DNA of 64,000 nucleotides from Antribacter soli (GCF_021568775.1 NZ_JAKGSG010000042.1:1-64000), one strand, 5' to 3'. Positions 50,157-59,971 are shown, counted from the first letter of the stretch. Notes: generated by a model not told the origin, from the sequence alone. Numbers and translations: made by a program.

Positions 50157-51707
50157 ATGGCTGCACGACACCGCACGACCGCCCTGCCGATCAGGATTGC
50201 CGTGACGGCCCTGGTCCTGGGGCTGGCAGCCTGCTCTTCCGGCGAGTCCGGGGCGTACTCGGAGGACGCCTCCGTGGCGTTCCCCGCCGCCCCGCAGGAG
50301 GAGTGGCGCGACGTCCCGACGGACCCCCAGGAGGAGTACGACGACTCCCCCGAGACCCCGTTCAAGGACGTCGCCACGAGCCCCCTGTCGACCTTCTCGG
50401 CCGACGTCGACACCGCGTCGTACAGCAACCTGCGCCGCCAGGTGAACCAGGGCGTCGCGCCCGAGGGCGTGCGCATCGAGGAGCTCGTCAACTACTTCGA
50501 CTACGACTACCCGGCGCCGCGGCCGGACGCCGAGCACCCGTTCACGGTCACGACGCAGGTCGCGGCCGCCCCGTGGAACCCCGAGCACCAGCTCGCCATG
50601 GTCGGCGTGCAGGCCACGGAGGCGATCCCCACGTCGGAGGGCAACAACATCGTCTTCCTGCTCGACGTGTCCGGGTCGATGGACGAGGCCAACAAGCTGC
50701 CGCTCCTCGCCGAGTCGTTCGCCCTGCTCGTGGAACAGCTCGACGAGGACGACGTCGTCTCGATCGTGACGTACGCCGGGTCCGAGCGGGTGGTCGCCGA
50801 CTCCGTGCCGGGGTCCGAGCACGAGCGGCTCGTGGAGCACCTCGAGAGCCTGGAGGCCGGCGGGTCCACGGGCGGGGCGGCGGGCATCGTCACCGCGTAC
50901 GAGCTCGCCGAGAAGAACTTCATCGAGGGCGGGAACAACCGCGTCGTCCTCGCGACGGACGGCGACTTCAACGTGGGGCTGTCGACTCCCGAGCAGCTCA
51001 CGGAGCTCATCGAGGAGAAGCGGGCCTCGGGGGTGTACGTCTCGGTGCTCGGCTTCGGGATGTACAACCTGAAGGACAACACCATGGAGGCGATCGCGGA
51101 CCACGGGAACGGGAACTACGCCTACATCGACACTCTCGACGAGGCCCGGAAGGTCCTGGTCGACGAGTTCGGCTCGACGATGTTCGTCGTCGCGCAGGAC
51201 CTCAAGCTGCAGGTCGAGCTCAACCCGGCGACCGTGGCGCAGTACCGCCTGATCGGATACGACAACCGGCGTCTCGAGAACGAGGACTTCGACGACGACG
51301 CCAAGGACGCGGGTGACGTCGGCGCCGGGCACTCGGTGACGGCGTTCTACGAGCTGGTGCCCGCTGCCGGTGCCGTCGCCGACGGTCTCGACTACCAGGA
51401 CCCGCAGCCCGGCACGAGCACGGACTACCTGACCGTCCATGTCCGCTACAAGCAGCCCGGCGGCGCCGAGAGCACCGAGGTCGTGGTCCCCGTGGGCGCC
51501 GAGGCGTACACGGACCGGCCGACGGCGGACTTCCGGTTCGCGTCCGCCGTCGTGGAACTCGGACTGATCGCGATCGACTCCGAGCACAAGGCCGGCGCGA
51601 GCCTCGCCGCCGTCCACGAGCGGGCGTCGGACGCGCTGGGCGAGGACCCCTACGGCCTGCGGCAGGAGTTCGTCGACCTGGTGGACGCGTTCTCCCGCCT
51701 GGACTGA
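50157..51707 (+). CDS. VWA-domain lipoprotein (YfbK-like)
   Basis: A 516-residue lipoprotein. The signal peptide ends at the lipobox LAACSS. The N-terminal YfbK-type domain ([20 protein letters not shown]) comes before a von Willebrand factor A domain with the metal motif [11 protein letters not shown], and TDGDFNVGL later. A C-terminal DUF3520 domain follows ([49 protein letters not shown] and [13 protein letters not shown]). The order is that of the family. It is exported and membrane-bound and probably mediates protein contacts at the envelope. A GACGAGG ribosome site precedes the ATG. Confidence 0.92.
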   Translation: MAARHRTTALPIRIAVTALVLGLAACSSGESGAYSEDASVAFPAAPQEEWRDVPTDPQEEYDDSPETPFKDVATSPLSTFSADVDTASYSNLRRQVNQGVAPEGVRIEELVNYFDYDYPAPRPDAEHPFTVTTQVAAAPWNPEHQLAMVGVQATEAIPTSEGNNIVFLLDVSGSMDEANKLPLLAESFALLVEQLDEDDVVSIVTYAGSERVVADSVPGSEHERLVEHLESLEAGGSTGGAAGIVTAYELAEKNFIEGGNNRVVLATDGDFNVGLSTPEQLTELIEEKRASGVYVSVLGFGMYNLKDNTMEAIADHGNGNYAYIDTLDEARKVLVDEFGSTMFVVAQDLKLQVELNPATVAQYRLIGYDNRRLENEDFDDDAKDAGDVGAGHSVTAFYELVPAAGAVADGLDYQDPQPGTSTDYLTVHVRYKQPGGAESTEVVVPVGAEAYTDRPTADFRFASAVVELGLIAIDSEHKAGASLAAVHERASDALGEDPYGLRQEFVDLVDAFSRLD

Positions 51708-51720
51708 CGGCACGCGTTCC

Positions 51721-51761
51721 GCCGAGGTAGTCACTCCGTCCGACGAAGTGACTATCTCGGC
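51721..51761. terminator. Hairpin between VWA and GAF-regulator genes
   Basis: Arms of about 20 bp with two mismatches (GCCGAGGTAGTCACTCCGTC against CGACGAAGTGACTATCTCGGC). It resembles hairpins at 55592 and 56113 and may belong to a dispersed family. Confidence 0.7.
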
Positions 51762-51771
51762 GACGAGACAG

Positions 51772-53097
51772 TCAAGAGAGGTCGCGGTCCAGCAGGGCCA
51801 GGCGGGCCTTCGCACGCGCCGCGCGGGGCGTGCCCGGGGCGGCGAGCCGGGCGAGCAGGCTCCAGGCGGCGTGGTCGTCGGCGCCCTCGTCGCGAGCAGC
51901 CCACGCCTCGACCACGCGGATGTCGCGGGCGGCGAGGACCGCCGCCCGCACCTCGGCGGCGAGCTCGTCGCGCACCCGCTCCACCCCCGGCGCGACCGAG
52001 CGCCGAAGCACCTGCTCGGGGTAGGCGGCCAGCGCCCCGCGCACGTCACCGCGCGCGAGCAGGTCGCGGACCGTCGCTGCGTCCGTCGCGAGGGGCCGGG
52101 CGAGCCGGTACGGCCGGGAACCGGCGAGCAGGGGGCCGCCCGGCACCGCCCCCACGGCCCGGCGCAGCCGCGACACCTCCGCGCGGATGGCGACGAGCGA
52201 GAGGTCGCCGGGGTGCAGCAGCACGGCGAGCTCCTCGGCGGACAGGCCCCGCGGATGCTCGGCGAGCAGAAGCAGGATCTCGGCGTGCCGCAGCGCCAGG
52301 GGGCGTCCGCGCAGGGCGGGCGGGCCCAGCACCTGGAGCTCGGGCCCCGCCGTCCGCCGCCCCACCCCTCCCCGGGAGAGGTCGGGCCCGTCCACCCAGG
52401 GCGTGCGGCCGGCGTCGGGCAGCGTGGCGGAGCGGGCGGCGAGCTCGCGCTCGACGCTCGCCACCGTGGCGCGCACCAGGGACAGGGCGACCGGCGAGGC
52501 CGCGACGCGACCTCCGGTGACGTCGAGGACGCCGAGGACGCCGCCCGTGACGGGATCGTGGACCGGGGCGGCCGTGCAGCTCAGCCCCTGCACCGGCCGC
52601 CAGAAGTGCTCGGCCCCGATCACCTGGACCGGCCGGCGCGTGGCCAGCGCCGTGCCGGGGGCGTTGGTCCCGACCAGCTCCTCGCGCCACACCGCACCCT
52701 CGACGAAGCCCACGCGGTCGGCCGTGCGGCGTCCCGCGCCCCGGCCCTCCACCCAGAGCAGCCGGCCGCCCTCGTCGGACACGGCCACGACGAGGCCCTC
52801 GCTCGTGGCGGCGCCGGTCAGGTCGCGGACGAGCGGCATCGCGACCGCGAGCGGGTGGCGGCTGCGGTGGTCCTCCAGGTCGGCGTCGGCGAGGCCGCCG
52901 TCGCCGTCCGGGCCGTCCGGGTCCACGCCGGAGCGCAGGCTCCGGCGCCAGGACTCGGCAACCACCGGGTCGATGCCCTCCGGCGCCCGTCGTCCGCCCG
53001 AGCCGACGAACCTCTCGTACGCCTCGCGCACCCAGCGCGCGTCGCGGTGGAGCGCCACGGGCGCGGCGCTGCGCCCGTCCGTGCTGTCCGGGACCAT
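51772..53097 (-). CDS. GAF-domain transcriptional regulator (AcoR-like without AAA domain)
   Basis: A 441-residue regulator. A GAF-type sensor domain (about 75-205; [61 protein letters not shown]) is followed by a helix-turn-helix part in the C-terminal half ([42 protein letters not shown]). The sigma-54 AAA domain of true AcoR proteins is absent, as in many actinobacterial GAF regulators linked to alcohol and aldehyde dehydrogenases. It likely controls the dehydrogenase-DUF779 pair. ATG 53097 follows GGAGGCGGC. Confidence 0.82.
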   Translation of the reverse strand: MVPDSTDGRSAAPVALHRDARWVREAYERFVGSGGRRAPEGIDPVVAESWRRSLRSGVDPDGPDGDGGLADADLEDHRSRHPLAVAMPLVRDLTGAATSEGLVVAVSDEGGRLLWVEGRGAGRRTADRVGFVEGAVWREELVGTNAPGTALATRRPVQVIGAEHFWRPVQGLSCTAAPVHDPVTGGVLGVLDVTGGRVAASPVALSLVRATVASVERELAARSATLPDAGRTPWVDGPDLSRGGVGRRTAGPELQVLGPPALRGRPLALRHAEILLLLAEHPRGLSAEELAVLLHPGDLSLVAIRAEVSRLRRAVGAVPGGPLLAGSRPYRLARPLATDAATVRDLLARGDVRGALAAYPEQVLRRSVAPGVERVRDELAAEVRAAVLAARDIRVVEAWAARDEGADDHAAWSLLARLAAPGTPRAARAKARLALLDRDLS

Positions 53098-53419
53098 GCC
53101 GCCTCCGAGGCTTGCGTCCGACGTCGTCGTCGAGCTCCTGCCACTCCCCCGAGAGTCTAGGCACCTCTGCACCTTCCTGCCCCAAAGGCGCCCCGGCTGG
53201 GAAAGCGTTATCGCACTTCAGGGGCAATTTCCGCCCGATTGGACCGGATCACAGGCTCGGCGAGCGCCATCCCGGCGGCGGCCCTACCCTCAGGCAATCG
53301 GGACCGCCCGGAGCCAGGGGGCGGTCGTGTCCCGGAACCCCGGGGTGCGGCCACGGGCGGTCCCGGACGAGCCACGAGCTCGGTGCTGCAGGTCGGACCG
53401 ATCGTTCAGGGGGAACGAG
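53098..53419. other. Intergenic region without recognisable gene
   Basis: This 322-bp stretch separates two divergent genes and should hold both promoters. It has an AT-richer patch at 53200-53240. No open frame here looks coding, and I see no convincing dyad or clear -10/-35 pair. Confidence 0.5.
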
Positions 53420-53986
53420 TTGGACACCACTGTTGCGCCACCGGCCCGGAGAGTCGCGGGTCCACAGGAAGACACCACCACCACACGCGCGAAGGACGCG
53501 CACGACACACCGGACGGCGACGGGTCCGAGCTTGCCGGCGCACGTGCCAGACGCCCCTGGTTCGCCGGCGCCGCCGTTCTCACAGGCGTCGCCCTTGCGC
53601 TCACACTCGTCGTCTCGGGCGCGCGTGCGGACTCGGCCGAGCGTCTCGAGTCGCTCGCCTTCCGGCTCGACCGGCAGGCCGTCACGACGTACCGCACCGC
53701 GGACGACCTCGGCATCACTCTCGACGTCGCCGAGTCGGTCTACGCCACGTCTCACGACGCCGACCCGGCGGCACGCGAGACCCTCGCCCGGGCACTCGAG
53801 GCGGCGCGTGCGGCCGCCCGGCAGCGCGTCGCGGGCGACCCGCCCGCGACCATCCATCACGCCGAGGCCCGGCTGCGGCAGGCCGAGCTGATCGACGAGT
53901 CGTTGCGGTGGGCCGCGGAGGACCTCAGGCGGGCTGTCGACCTCGTCGCAGACGCCCGTCCCCTCATCGAGGCGGCGGCCCGCTGA
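53420..53986 (+). CDS. Single-pass membrane protein with extracellular helical domain
   Basis: A 188-residue hypothetical protein. The cytosolic 45 residues are Thr/Pro/Asp-rich, followed by one membrane helix (WFAGAAVLTGVALALTLVVSGARA) and an all-helical outer part (AERLESLAFRLDRQAVTTYRTADDL; TLARALEAARAAARQRVAG; EARLRQAELIDESLRWAAEDLRRAVDLVADARPL). TTG 53420 is taken as start because AGGGGGA lies 7 nt upstream. The layout resembles sensor or adaptor proteins, but no family was recognised. Confidence 0.65.
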   Translation: MDTTVAPPARRVAGPQEDTTTTRAKDAHDTPDGDGSELAGARARRPWFAGAAVLTGVALALTLVVSGARADSAERLESLAFRLDRQAVTTYRTADDLGITLDVAESVYATSHDADPAARETLARALEAARAAARQRVAGDPPATIHHAEARLRQAELIDESLRWAAEDLRRAVDLVADARPLIEAAAR

Positions 53987-53994
53987 GGTCGCCC

Positions 53995-54027
53995 GGGTGC
54001 GCCGCGGCGATCCGGCGCGGCGCACCC
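53995..54027 (+). terminator. Hairpin after the membrane protein gene
   Basis: A 12-bp perfect stem (GGGTGCGCCGCG with its complement) and 9-nt loop begin 9 nt after the stop. Confidence 0.7.
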
Positions 54028-54031
54028 AGGC

Positions 54032-54119
54032 GGGCCGCGGCTGGGCCGCGGCTGGGCCGCGGCCGGGCGGCGATCGGGCCGCGATCGGGCCGCGATCGGG
54101 CCGCGATCGGGCCGCGGGA
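54032..54119 (+). repeat. Eight 11-bp intergenic tandem repeats
   Basis: Three units of about GGGCCGCGGCT are followed by a transitional unit, three of GGGCCGCGATC and a final variant. The array is non-coding and runs between a terminator hairpin and the sulfurtransferase gene. The 11-bp period is one helical turn. Confidence 0.85.
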
Positions 54120-54181
54120 TCTTTTCCTCGCCCGCTTGTGTTCCTAGGGTGGAACCGGAAGCACCGAAAGAGGAGGAACTC

Positions 54182-55105
54182 ATGCCCGCCCCGACCGATC
54201 CCGCGGCGAAGCTCGCGGAGTACGCGCACCCGGAGCGTCTCGTCACCACGCAGTGGCTGGCCGACCACCTGAAGGACCCCGGCCTCGTCGTGGTGGAGTC
54301 CGACGAGGACGTGCTGCTCTACGAGACGGGCCACATCCCCGGCGCCGTGAAGGTCGACTGGCACACCGAGCTCCAGCACCCGGTCATCCGCGACTACCTC
54401 GACGGCGCCGGCTTCGCCGCCCTCATGAGCGCCAAGGGCATCACCCGCGACACCACGGTGGTGCTCTACGGCGACAAGAACAACTGGTGGGCCGCGTACA
54501 CCGCGTGGGTGTTCACGCTGTTCGGCCACCCTGACGTGCGGCTGCTCGACGGCGGCCGCGGCGTGTGGGCCGCGGAGGGCCGCGAGCTGACCACGGACGT
54601 CCCTGCGCCCGCGCCGGTCGACTACCCCGTGGTCGAGCGCGACGACCACACCGTCCGCGCCTTCAAGGCCGAGGTGCTGGCGCACCTCGGCCACGGTCCG
54701 CTCGTCGACATCCGCTCCCCGCAGGAGTACACGGGCGAGCGCATCGCCATCCCCGACTACCCGGAGGAGGGCGTGCTGCGCGGCGGCCACATCCCGACGG
54801 CGCGCAGCGTCCCGTGGGCGACGGCGGTCGCGGAGGACGGCACCTACAAGACCCGCGCCGAGCTCGACGCGATCTACACGGCCGGCCTCGGCATGTCGCC
54901 CGACGACGACGTCATCACCTACTGCCGCATCGGCGAGCGCTCCAGCCACACCTGGTTCGCGCTCACCCACCTGCTCGGGTACACGAACGTGCGCAACTAC
55001 GACGGTTCGTGGACGGAGTGGGGGAACGCGGTGCGGGTGCCCATCCAGCAGGGGACCGAGCCGGGCACGGCCACCGGCGCCGCGCCGCAGGGAATGACCG
55101 CATGA
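54182..55105 (+). CDS. sseA: Thiosulfate/3-mercaptopyruvate sulfurtransferase
   Basis: A 307-residue two-domain rhodanese. The first domain is inactive ([21 protein letters not shown]), the second contains the catalytic Cys in [13 protein letters not shown]. This [12 protein letters not shown] loop is that of actinobacterial CysA/SseA proteins (Mycobacterium CysA2). AGGAGGAACTC precedes the ATG; 11 residues upstream the frame is open but non-conserved. It overlaps sufE as ATGA, so it probably supplies or moves sulfane sulfur in concert with the SufE-like protein. Confidence 0.92.
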   Translation: MPAPTDPAAKLAEYAHPERLVTTQWLADHLKDPGLVVVESDEDVLLYETGHIPGAVKVDWHTELQHPVIRDYLDGAGFAALMSAKGITRDTTVVLYGDKNNWWAAYTAWVFTLFGHPDVRLLDGGRGVWAAEGRELTTDVPAPAPVDYPVVERDDHTVRAFKAEVLAHLGHGPLVDIRSPQEYTGERIAIPDYPEEGVLRGGHIPTARSVPWATAVAEDGTYKTRAELDAIYTAGLGMSPDDDVITYCRIGERSSHTWFALTHLLGYTNVRNYDGSWTEWGNAVRVPIQQGTEPGTATGAAPQGMTA

Positions 55106-55560
55106 CCACCGCACCGACCGCCGAGCTGCCCGCGGCCTTCGCGGAGCTTCGCGACGCCTTCCTCGAGGTCCCCGAGCGCGACCGCCTCCAGCTCCTGCTG
55201 GAGGTCTCGTACGAGCTGCCGCCGCTGCCCGCCCGCTACGCGGACGCGCCCGAGCTCCTCGAACGCGTCCAGGAGTGCCAGTCCCCCGTCTACGCCTTCA
55301 CCGAGGTGGACGACGCCGGAGTGGTCGCCTTCCACGCCACCGCACCGGAGGAGGCACCCACCACACGCGGATTCGCGTCGATCCTCGCGCAGGGGCTCAC
55401 CGGGCTGACCGCGCAGGAGGTCCTCGACCTGCCGGACGACCTGCCGCTCATGTTCGGGCTCACGAAGAGCGTGAGCCTGCTGCGGCTCAACGGCATGGCC
55501 GGCATGCTGACGCGCGCCAAGCGCCAGGTGCGGGAGCAGCTCGCGGCCCGGACGGTGTGA
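55102..55560 (+). CDS. sufE: SufE-family sulfur acceptor
   Basis: A 152-residue protein of the SufE/CsdE fold. It accepts sulfur from a cysteine desulfurase or from the rhodanese beside it. The acceptor Cys is in [11 protein letters not shown], the family landmark. The rest includes [39 protein letters not shown], which fits well. The start overlaps the sseA stop (ATGA). In Mycobacterium a similar pair (cysA2-sufE-like) is used for sulfur transfer. No suf operon lies nearby. Confidence 0.92.
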   Translation: MTTAPTAELPAAFAELRDAFLEVPERDRLQLLLEVSYELPPLPARYADAPELLERVQECQSPVYAFTEVDDAGVVAFHATAPEEAPTTRGFASILAQGLTGLTAQEVLDLPDDLPLMFGLTKSVSLLRLNGMAGMLTRAKRQVREQLAARTV

Positions 55561-55591
55561 CTGTCTCGGCAGAGGAATCCCGTCCGACGGA

Positions 55592-55630
55592 GTGACTGTC
55601 TCGGCGACAGAACGGTGCCGAGGTAGTCAT
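55592..55630. terminator. Hairpin after sufE
   Basis: A 14-bp stem with three wobbles and an 11-nt loop (GTGACTGTCTCGGC with GCCGAGGTAGTCAT) lies between convergent sufE and the DUF3175 gene. A second copy of TGACTGTCTCGG overlaps the sufE stop codon. Confidence 0.65.
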
Positions 55631-55648
55631 CGCGTCCTCCGGGCCGGG

Positions 55649-55957
55649 TCACTCCCGCCCGAACGCCCTGCGCAGCTCCGTCTTTGCGCGCTCCAGCACG
55701 TCGCGCTGCTCGTCGTCGAGGTGATCGCCCGCCCGGTTGATGTAGAAGGTCAGCATCGACATCGCCGATTGATAGGGCGTGCCCTTGCGGCGGGTGCTCA
55801 CCTCGGCGGAGTGCTTGAGCGACGCGGCCACGCGCACCGGGTCGTCCCAGGTGAACACGCCCTCCTCGAGGTCGAGGGCGTCGCTGTGCTCGGTGACGTC
55901 CTGCGACCAGCGTCCGGGCTCGTCGTCCTCCCGGTCGCGCTGCCTGTCCTGTGCCAC
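55649..55957 (-). CDS. DUF3175-family protein
   Basis: A 102-residue protein matching DUF3175: WSQDVTEHSDALDLEEGVF, followed by TWDDPVRVAASLKHSAE, RRKGTPYQSAMSMLTFYINR and a helical end with RAKTELRRAFGR. Such proteins are small, soluble and found in actinobacteria and proteobacteria; their function is unknown. GTG 55957 is taken as start, with GGTGA upstream. Confidence 0.85.
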   Translation of the reverse strand: MAQDRQRDREDDEPGRWSQDVTEHSDALDLEEGVFTWDDPVRVAASLKHSAEVSTRRKGTPYQSAMSMLTFYINRAGDHLDDEQRDVLERAKTELRRAFGRE

Positions 55958-56112
55958 TCACCAATCGTCGGCCGCCCCGCAGGCGCTCGCCGCCCGTCGG
56001 GTCAGAACATCAGATCTGCGCAACGCCCGTGCCGCGGCGGTCTGTCAGGGGTGAAGTCACCCGGCCGGCCGCCCCGCCCGGTCCCGCCCCCCGCTGTGAG
56101 AGGCGAGAGGGG

Positions 56113-56150
56113 GACCGCCGACCGTCTCGGCGGTCACGCCTTGCCGAGAC
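56113..56150 (-). terminator. Alternating hairpins downstream of zf-TFIIB gene
   Basis: GACCGCCGA-CCGTC-TCGGCGGTC (56113-56135) and an alternative GTCTCGGC with GCCGAGAC (56124-56150) overlap, so only one can form at a time. The CTCGGC core resembles hairpins at 51721 and 55592. Confidence 0.5.
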
Positions 56151-56182
56151 AGCCGGCCCGTCGGCAGAGACAGCCCGTCCGG

Positions 56183-56548
56183 TCAGAAGTCGAAGAGGTC
56201 CTCGAGGAACGACTCCTTGCGCTTCTTCTTGTGGCCGTAGCCGCGCTCGTCGCGGTACCGGTCGTCCCGGTAGCGCTCGTCGCGGTACCGGTCGTCGCGC
56301 GCACGGTCGTCGTAGCCGTACGCGGGCGCGGGTGCGGCCGGCGGAGCGCCCGCTCCGGCCGGGTACGCCGCCGCAGCGCCGGGGAGCGCCGCGCCGGGCG
56401 CCTGCCCGGCCTCGGTCTCGACCCGGTCGATGATCTTGTCGAGCTCACCGCGGTCGAGCCACACTCCGCGGCAGGTCGGGCAGTAGTCGATCTCGACGCC
56501 CTTGCGCTCGGTCATCACGAGCATGGACTGGTCGGCAGGGCACAGCAT
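56183..56548 (-). CDS. zf-TFIIB (Transcription-factor zinc-ribbon) protein
   Basis: A 121-residue protein. The N-terminal 45 residues are a zf-TFIIB domain (MLCPADQSMLVMTERKGVEIDYCPTCRGVWLDRGELDKII) with Cys pairs at LCP and CPTC. An Ala/Pro-rich linker follows, then a repeat of RDDRYRDE (three units) and the basic HKKKRKESFLEDLFDF end. Proteins of this type probably bind nucleic acid or partner proteins via the charged tail. A plausible ribosome site lies before the ATG. It follows kdpE at a distance of 90 nt and may be separately expressed. Confidence 0.88.
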   Translation of the reverse strand: MLCPADQSMLVMTERKGVEIDYCPTCRGVWLDRGELDKIIDRVETEAGQAPGAALPGAAAAYPAGAGAPPAAPAPAYGYDDRARDDRYRDERYRDDRYRDERGYGHKKKRKESFLEDLFDF

Positions 56549-56638
56549 CGGGTCCTCCTCTGTCGTCGGCCGGGGTCACCCGACCGGTCGTCGGCCTGTG
56601 GGGACCAACGCCCGGCCCCCGCCCACGGTTCCCGCAGC

Positions 56639-57367
56639 TCACTCCTCGAAGCGGTAGCCCGCCCCCGGGTGGGTGAGCAGGTGCCGCGGGTGCGCGGGGT
56701 CGGCCTCGAGCTTACGGCGCAGCTGCGCGGTGTAGACCCGCAGGTAGTTGGTCTCCGTCGAGTAGGCGGGACCCCAGACCTCGCGCAGGAGCTGCTGTCG
56801 CCCGACCATACGGCCGCGGTTGCGCACCAGCACCTCGAGCAGCGCCCACTCGGTGGGGCTGAGCCGCACGTCCTCGCCGGCGCGGGACACGACCCGGCGC
56901 GCGAGGTCGATCCGCAGCTCGCCCGCCTCGATCACGGGCTCGTCGGCGTCGACGGGGCGGGCGCGCCGGACCGCGGCCCGCAGGCGTGCCAGAAGCTCGT
57001 TCATCGCGAACGGCTTGGTCACGTAGTCGTCGGCCCCGGCGTCCAGCGCGTCGACCTTGTCGTCGCCGAGCTGCCGGGCCGACAGCACCACGATCGGCAC
57101 CCGCGTCCATCCCCGGATCCCGGCGATGACGTCCAGCCCGGACATGTCTGGCAGGCCGAGGTCGAGCAGCACGACGTCGGGTCGGCCCGACGCTGCCGCG
57201 TCGAGCGCCGCCGCGCCCGTCGGCGCGACGATCACGTCCCAGCCGTGGGCGCGCAGGTTGATCGAGAGGGCACGAGCCAGCCCGGAGTCGTCGTCCACGA
57301 CGAGCACGCGGTTGCCCGACGCCGGCTGCTCACCGTCCTGCACCGTCTCCCCCCTCGTCTCGCTCAC
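56639..57367 (-). CDS. kdpE: Response regulator KdpE
   Basis: A 242-residue OmpR-type regulator. It contains the acidic pair in VLVVDDDSG, the phospho-acceptor Asp in VVLLDLGLPDMSG, and KPFAMNELLARL. The winged helix carries LSPTEWALLEVLVRNRGRMVGRQQLLREVWG and YSTETNYLRVYTAQLRRKLE, typical of KdpE. Under potassium limitation KdpD phosphorylates it and it activates kdp. Its GTG start overlaps the kdpD stop as GTGA. The kdp promoter lies beyond the window. Confidence 0.94.
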   Translation of the reverse strand: MSETRGETVQDGEQPASGNRVLVVDDDSGLARALSINLRAHGWDVIVAPTGAAALDAAASGRPDVVLLDLGLPDMSGLDVIAGIRGWTRVPIVVLSARQLGDDKVDALDAGADDYVTKPFAMNELLARLRAAVRRARPVDADEPVIEAGELRIDLARRVVSRAGEDVRLSPTEWALLEVLVRNRGRMVGRQQLLREVWGPAYSTETNYLRVYTAQLRRKLEADPAHPRHLLTHPGAGYRFEE

Positions 57368-59967
57368 CGGGCCGGCTCCTCGTACGCGGCGACGGTGTCG
57401 GGGTCGTCGGCGCCGACGGACTCCTCGCGGGCGGTGCCCGGTCCGCCCGGGGAGACCGGCCCGACGTCGGGCACGGAACGCGGGACCGTGAGCACCATGG
57501 TCAGGCCGCCGCCGGGCGTGTCCTCGGCGGCGATCCGTGCCCCGACGGCCCCCGACAGGCCCGCCGCGACCGCGAGCCCGAGCCCGAGTCCCGGCCCGGT
57601 GGTGTCGTCGAGGCGCTGGAACGGCTCGAACATCGTCTCCTTCCGGTCGTCGGGTACGCCCGGTCCCGCGTCGGCGACGCGCAGCTCGACCTCGTCCCTG
57701 GTCGCCGACGCCGTGACCAGCACCGGCCGGCCCGGCGGGGCGTGCCGGACCGCGTTCGAGACCACGTTCGCCACGACGCGCTCCAGCAGCCCCGGGTCGG
57801 TCTGGACGAGCGGGAGGTCCTCGGGGACGTCGAGCGTCAGGGCGGGCAGCCAGGGCTCCACCGCGACGGGCACCACCTCCTCGAGGGAGGCGGGGCGCAG
57901 CGCGGGCCGGACGGCACCGGTCTGCAGGCGCGACAGGTCGAGGAGGTTGCCGATGAGCCGCTCGAGGCGGCCGGTGGACTCGCCGATGGTGCGGGTCAGC
58001 GCGTCCCGGTCCTCCGGGTCCAGCTCGACGTCGGGCGACGACAGCCCGTCGACGGCCGCGCGGATCGCCGCCAGCGGCGTGCGCAGGTCGTGCGAGACCG
58101 CCGCGAGCAGCGCGGTGCGCGTGGCCTCGGCCTGCTCGAGCGCCTGCGCCTGGGCGGCCTGCTCACGCAGGCGACGGTGCTCCAGGACGATTCCGGCCTG
58201 GGCCCCGAACGCCTCGACGACCTCCCGGTCGCTCGCCGGCAGCGCGCGGCCGGCAAGGACGAGCCGATGCCGCTCGTCGATCGCGACCTCGGTCACGGTG
58301 GTGCCGGGCGCGTCCGAGGCTGGGCCGCGGGTCGTCACGGCGACGGCGACCCAGGGGGCACGCTCGTCGTCGCGCTCCTCGAGGCGCACGTCGGCGACGG
58401 CGAAGGTCACCGCGAGCCGTTGCACGATCGCCTGCGCCGTGTCCTCGCCCGACAGGACGGACCGGGACAGCGCCGCGAGGGTCGACGCCTCGGCCCGTGC
58501 CCGGTAGGCCTGCGCGCTGCGGCGAGCGGCGAGGTCGACGACGGACGCCACGGCCCCGGCCACGAGCACGAACACCACGAGCGCCAGCACGTCCTCCGGC
58601 TGGTGGATGATCAGCCGTCCCGTGGGTTCCGTGAAGAACCAGTTCAGCAGCACGAACGAGACCACGGCGGTGACCAGGGCCGGCCACAGCCCGCCCACGA
58701 TCGCGACGGCGACCACGCCCGCCAGGTAGATCATGAGGTGGCTCGGCAGGTTCTGCTCGTCGCGGTCGAGGAGCAGGAAGAACGCCGTGAGTGCGACGGG
58801 CACGGCCACGGTCGACACCCAGCCGGCGAGCCGCCGTCGCGGTGAGAGCGACGAGAACCGCGACTGCCGGCGGGCGCCGGCGCGCGCCTGCTCGTGCGTC
58901 ACGAGGTGCACGTCGATCGCCTCCGACAGGCGGGCGATCTCCGCGCTGGACGAGCCGAGCAGCGCCTGCCGCCACACCGGGTGGCGCGAGACGCCCACGA
59001 CGATCATGGTGGCGTTCACGCCGCGTGCGAAGTCGACGACCGCCCGGGGGACGTCCTCGCCGACCACCGTGTGGAACGTCCCGTCGAGCGACTCCGTGAG
59101 CGCCCGGTACGAGGCGATGGTGGCCGGCGGGGTCGACGGCAGCCCGTCGGTCGGCAGGACGTGGACCGCGAGCAGCTCGGCGCCGGCCGCGCGCTGCGCG
59201 ATCCGGGCGCCGCGGCGCAGCAGCGTCGCCGTCTCCGGACCTCCGGTGACGGCCACGACGATCCGCTCGCGGGCGGGCCAGATGCCGGAGATCGCGTGGT
59301 CTGCGCGGTACCGGGTCAGGGCGTCGTCGACGCGGTCCGCGAGCCACAGCAGGGCGAGCTCGCGCAGCGCGGTGAGGTTCCCGAGCCGGAAGTACGACGA
59401 CAGGGACGCGTCGATCTGCTCGGCGCGGTAGACGTTGCCGTGCGCGAGCCGGCGTCGCAGCTGCTCGGGCGAGAGGTCCACGAGCTGGATCTGGTCGGCC
59501 TCACGGACCACCTGGTCGGGGACCGTCTCCCGCTGGCGCACGCCGGTGATCGCCTCGACGTCGTCGGTCAGCGACGCGAGGTGCTGCACGTTGACCGTGG
59601 TGACGACGTCGATCCCGGCGTCGAGCAGGTCGTGCACGTCCTGCCAGCGCTTCGGGTGCGCCGACCCGGGCGCGTTGGTGTGGGCGAGCTCGTCGACGAG
59701 GACGACCTGGGGCGCGCGCCGCAGCACGGCCTCGACGTCGAGCTCGGTGAGCATCGTGCCGCGGTGCTCCACGAGCCTGCGGGGCACGATCTCGAGGTCG
59801 CCGATCCTGGCGATCGTGGCGGCGCGGCCGTGCGTCTCGACGAGGCCGATCACCACGTCCGTGCCCCGGGCGCAGCGCCGCTCCGCCTCGTCGAGCATGG
59901 CGTAGGTCTTGCCCACGCCGGGAGCCGCCCCCAGGTACACGGTCAGGCGGCCCCGACGGTTGTTCAT
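57364..59967 (-). CDS. kdpD: Sensor kinase KdpD
   Basis: An 867-residue sensor of K+ limitation. The N-terminal KdpD domain has Walker A GAAPGVGKTYAMLDE and DELAHTNAPGSAHPKRWQDV, followed by a USP domain (IVVAVTGGPETATLLRRGA). Four membrane helices lie at about 395-500. After a GAF-like domain, the kinase part shows AAVSHDLRTPLAAIR with the His, NVVSNAVRHAPPGRP and GPGLGLGLAVAAGL. ATG 59967 follows kdpC by 4 nt with GAGG in the gap; ATG 59985 would overlap kdpC. It is the phosphodonor for KdpE. Confidence 0.95.
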   Translation of the reverse strand: MNNRRGRLTVYLGAAPGVGKTYAMLDEAERRCARGTDVVIGLVETHGRAATIARIGDLEIVPRRLVEHRGTMLTELDVEAVLRRAPQVVLVDELAHTNAPGSAHPKRWQDVHDLLDAGIDVVTTVNVQHLASLTDDVEAITGVRQRETVPDQVVREADQIQLVDLSPEQLRRRLAHGNVYRAEQIDASLSSYFRLGNLTALRELALLWLADRVDDALTRYRADHAISGIWPARERIVVAVTGGPETATLLRRGARIAQRAAGAELLAVHVLPTDGLPSTPPATIASYRALTESLDGTFHTVVGEDVPRAVVDFARGVNATMIVVGVSRHPVWRQALLGSSSAEIARLSEAIDVHLVTHEQARAGARRQSRFSSLSPRRRLAGWVSTVAVPVALTAFFLLLDRDEQNLPSHLMIYLAGVVAVAIVGGLWPALVTAVVSFVLLNWFFTEPTGRLIIHQPEDVLALVVFVLVAGAVASVVDLAARRSAQAYRARAEASTLAALSRSVLSGEDTAQAIVQRLAVTFAVADVRLEERDDERAPWVAVAVTTRGPASDAPGTTVTEVAIDERHRLVLAGRALPASDREVVEAFGAQAGIVLEHRRLREQAAQAQALEQAEATRTALLAAVSHDLRTPLAAIRAAVDGLSSPDVELDPEDRDALTRTIGESTGRLERLIGNLLDLSRLQTGAVRPALRPASLEEVVPVAVEPWLPALTLDVPEDLPLVQTDPGLLERVVANVVSNAVRHAPPGRPVLVTASATRDEVELRVADAGPGVPDDRKETMFEPFQRLDDTTGPGLGLGLAVAAGLSGAVGARIAAEDTPGGGLTMVLTVPRSVPDVGPVSPGGPGTAREESVGADDPDTVAAYEEPAR

Positions 59968-59971
59968 GTCC

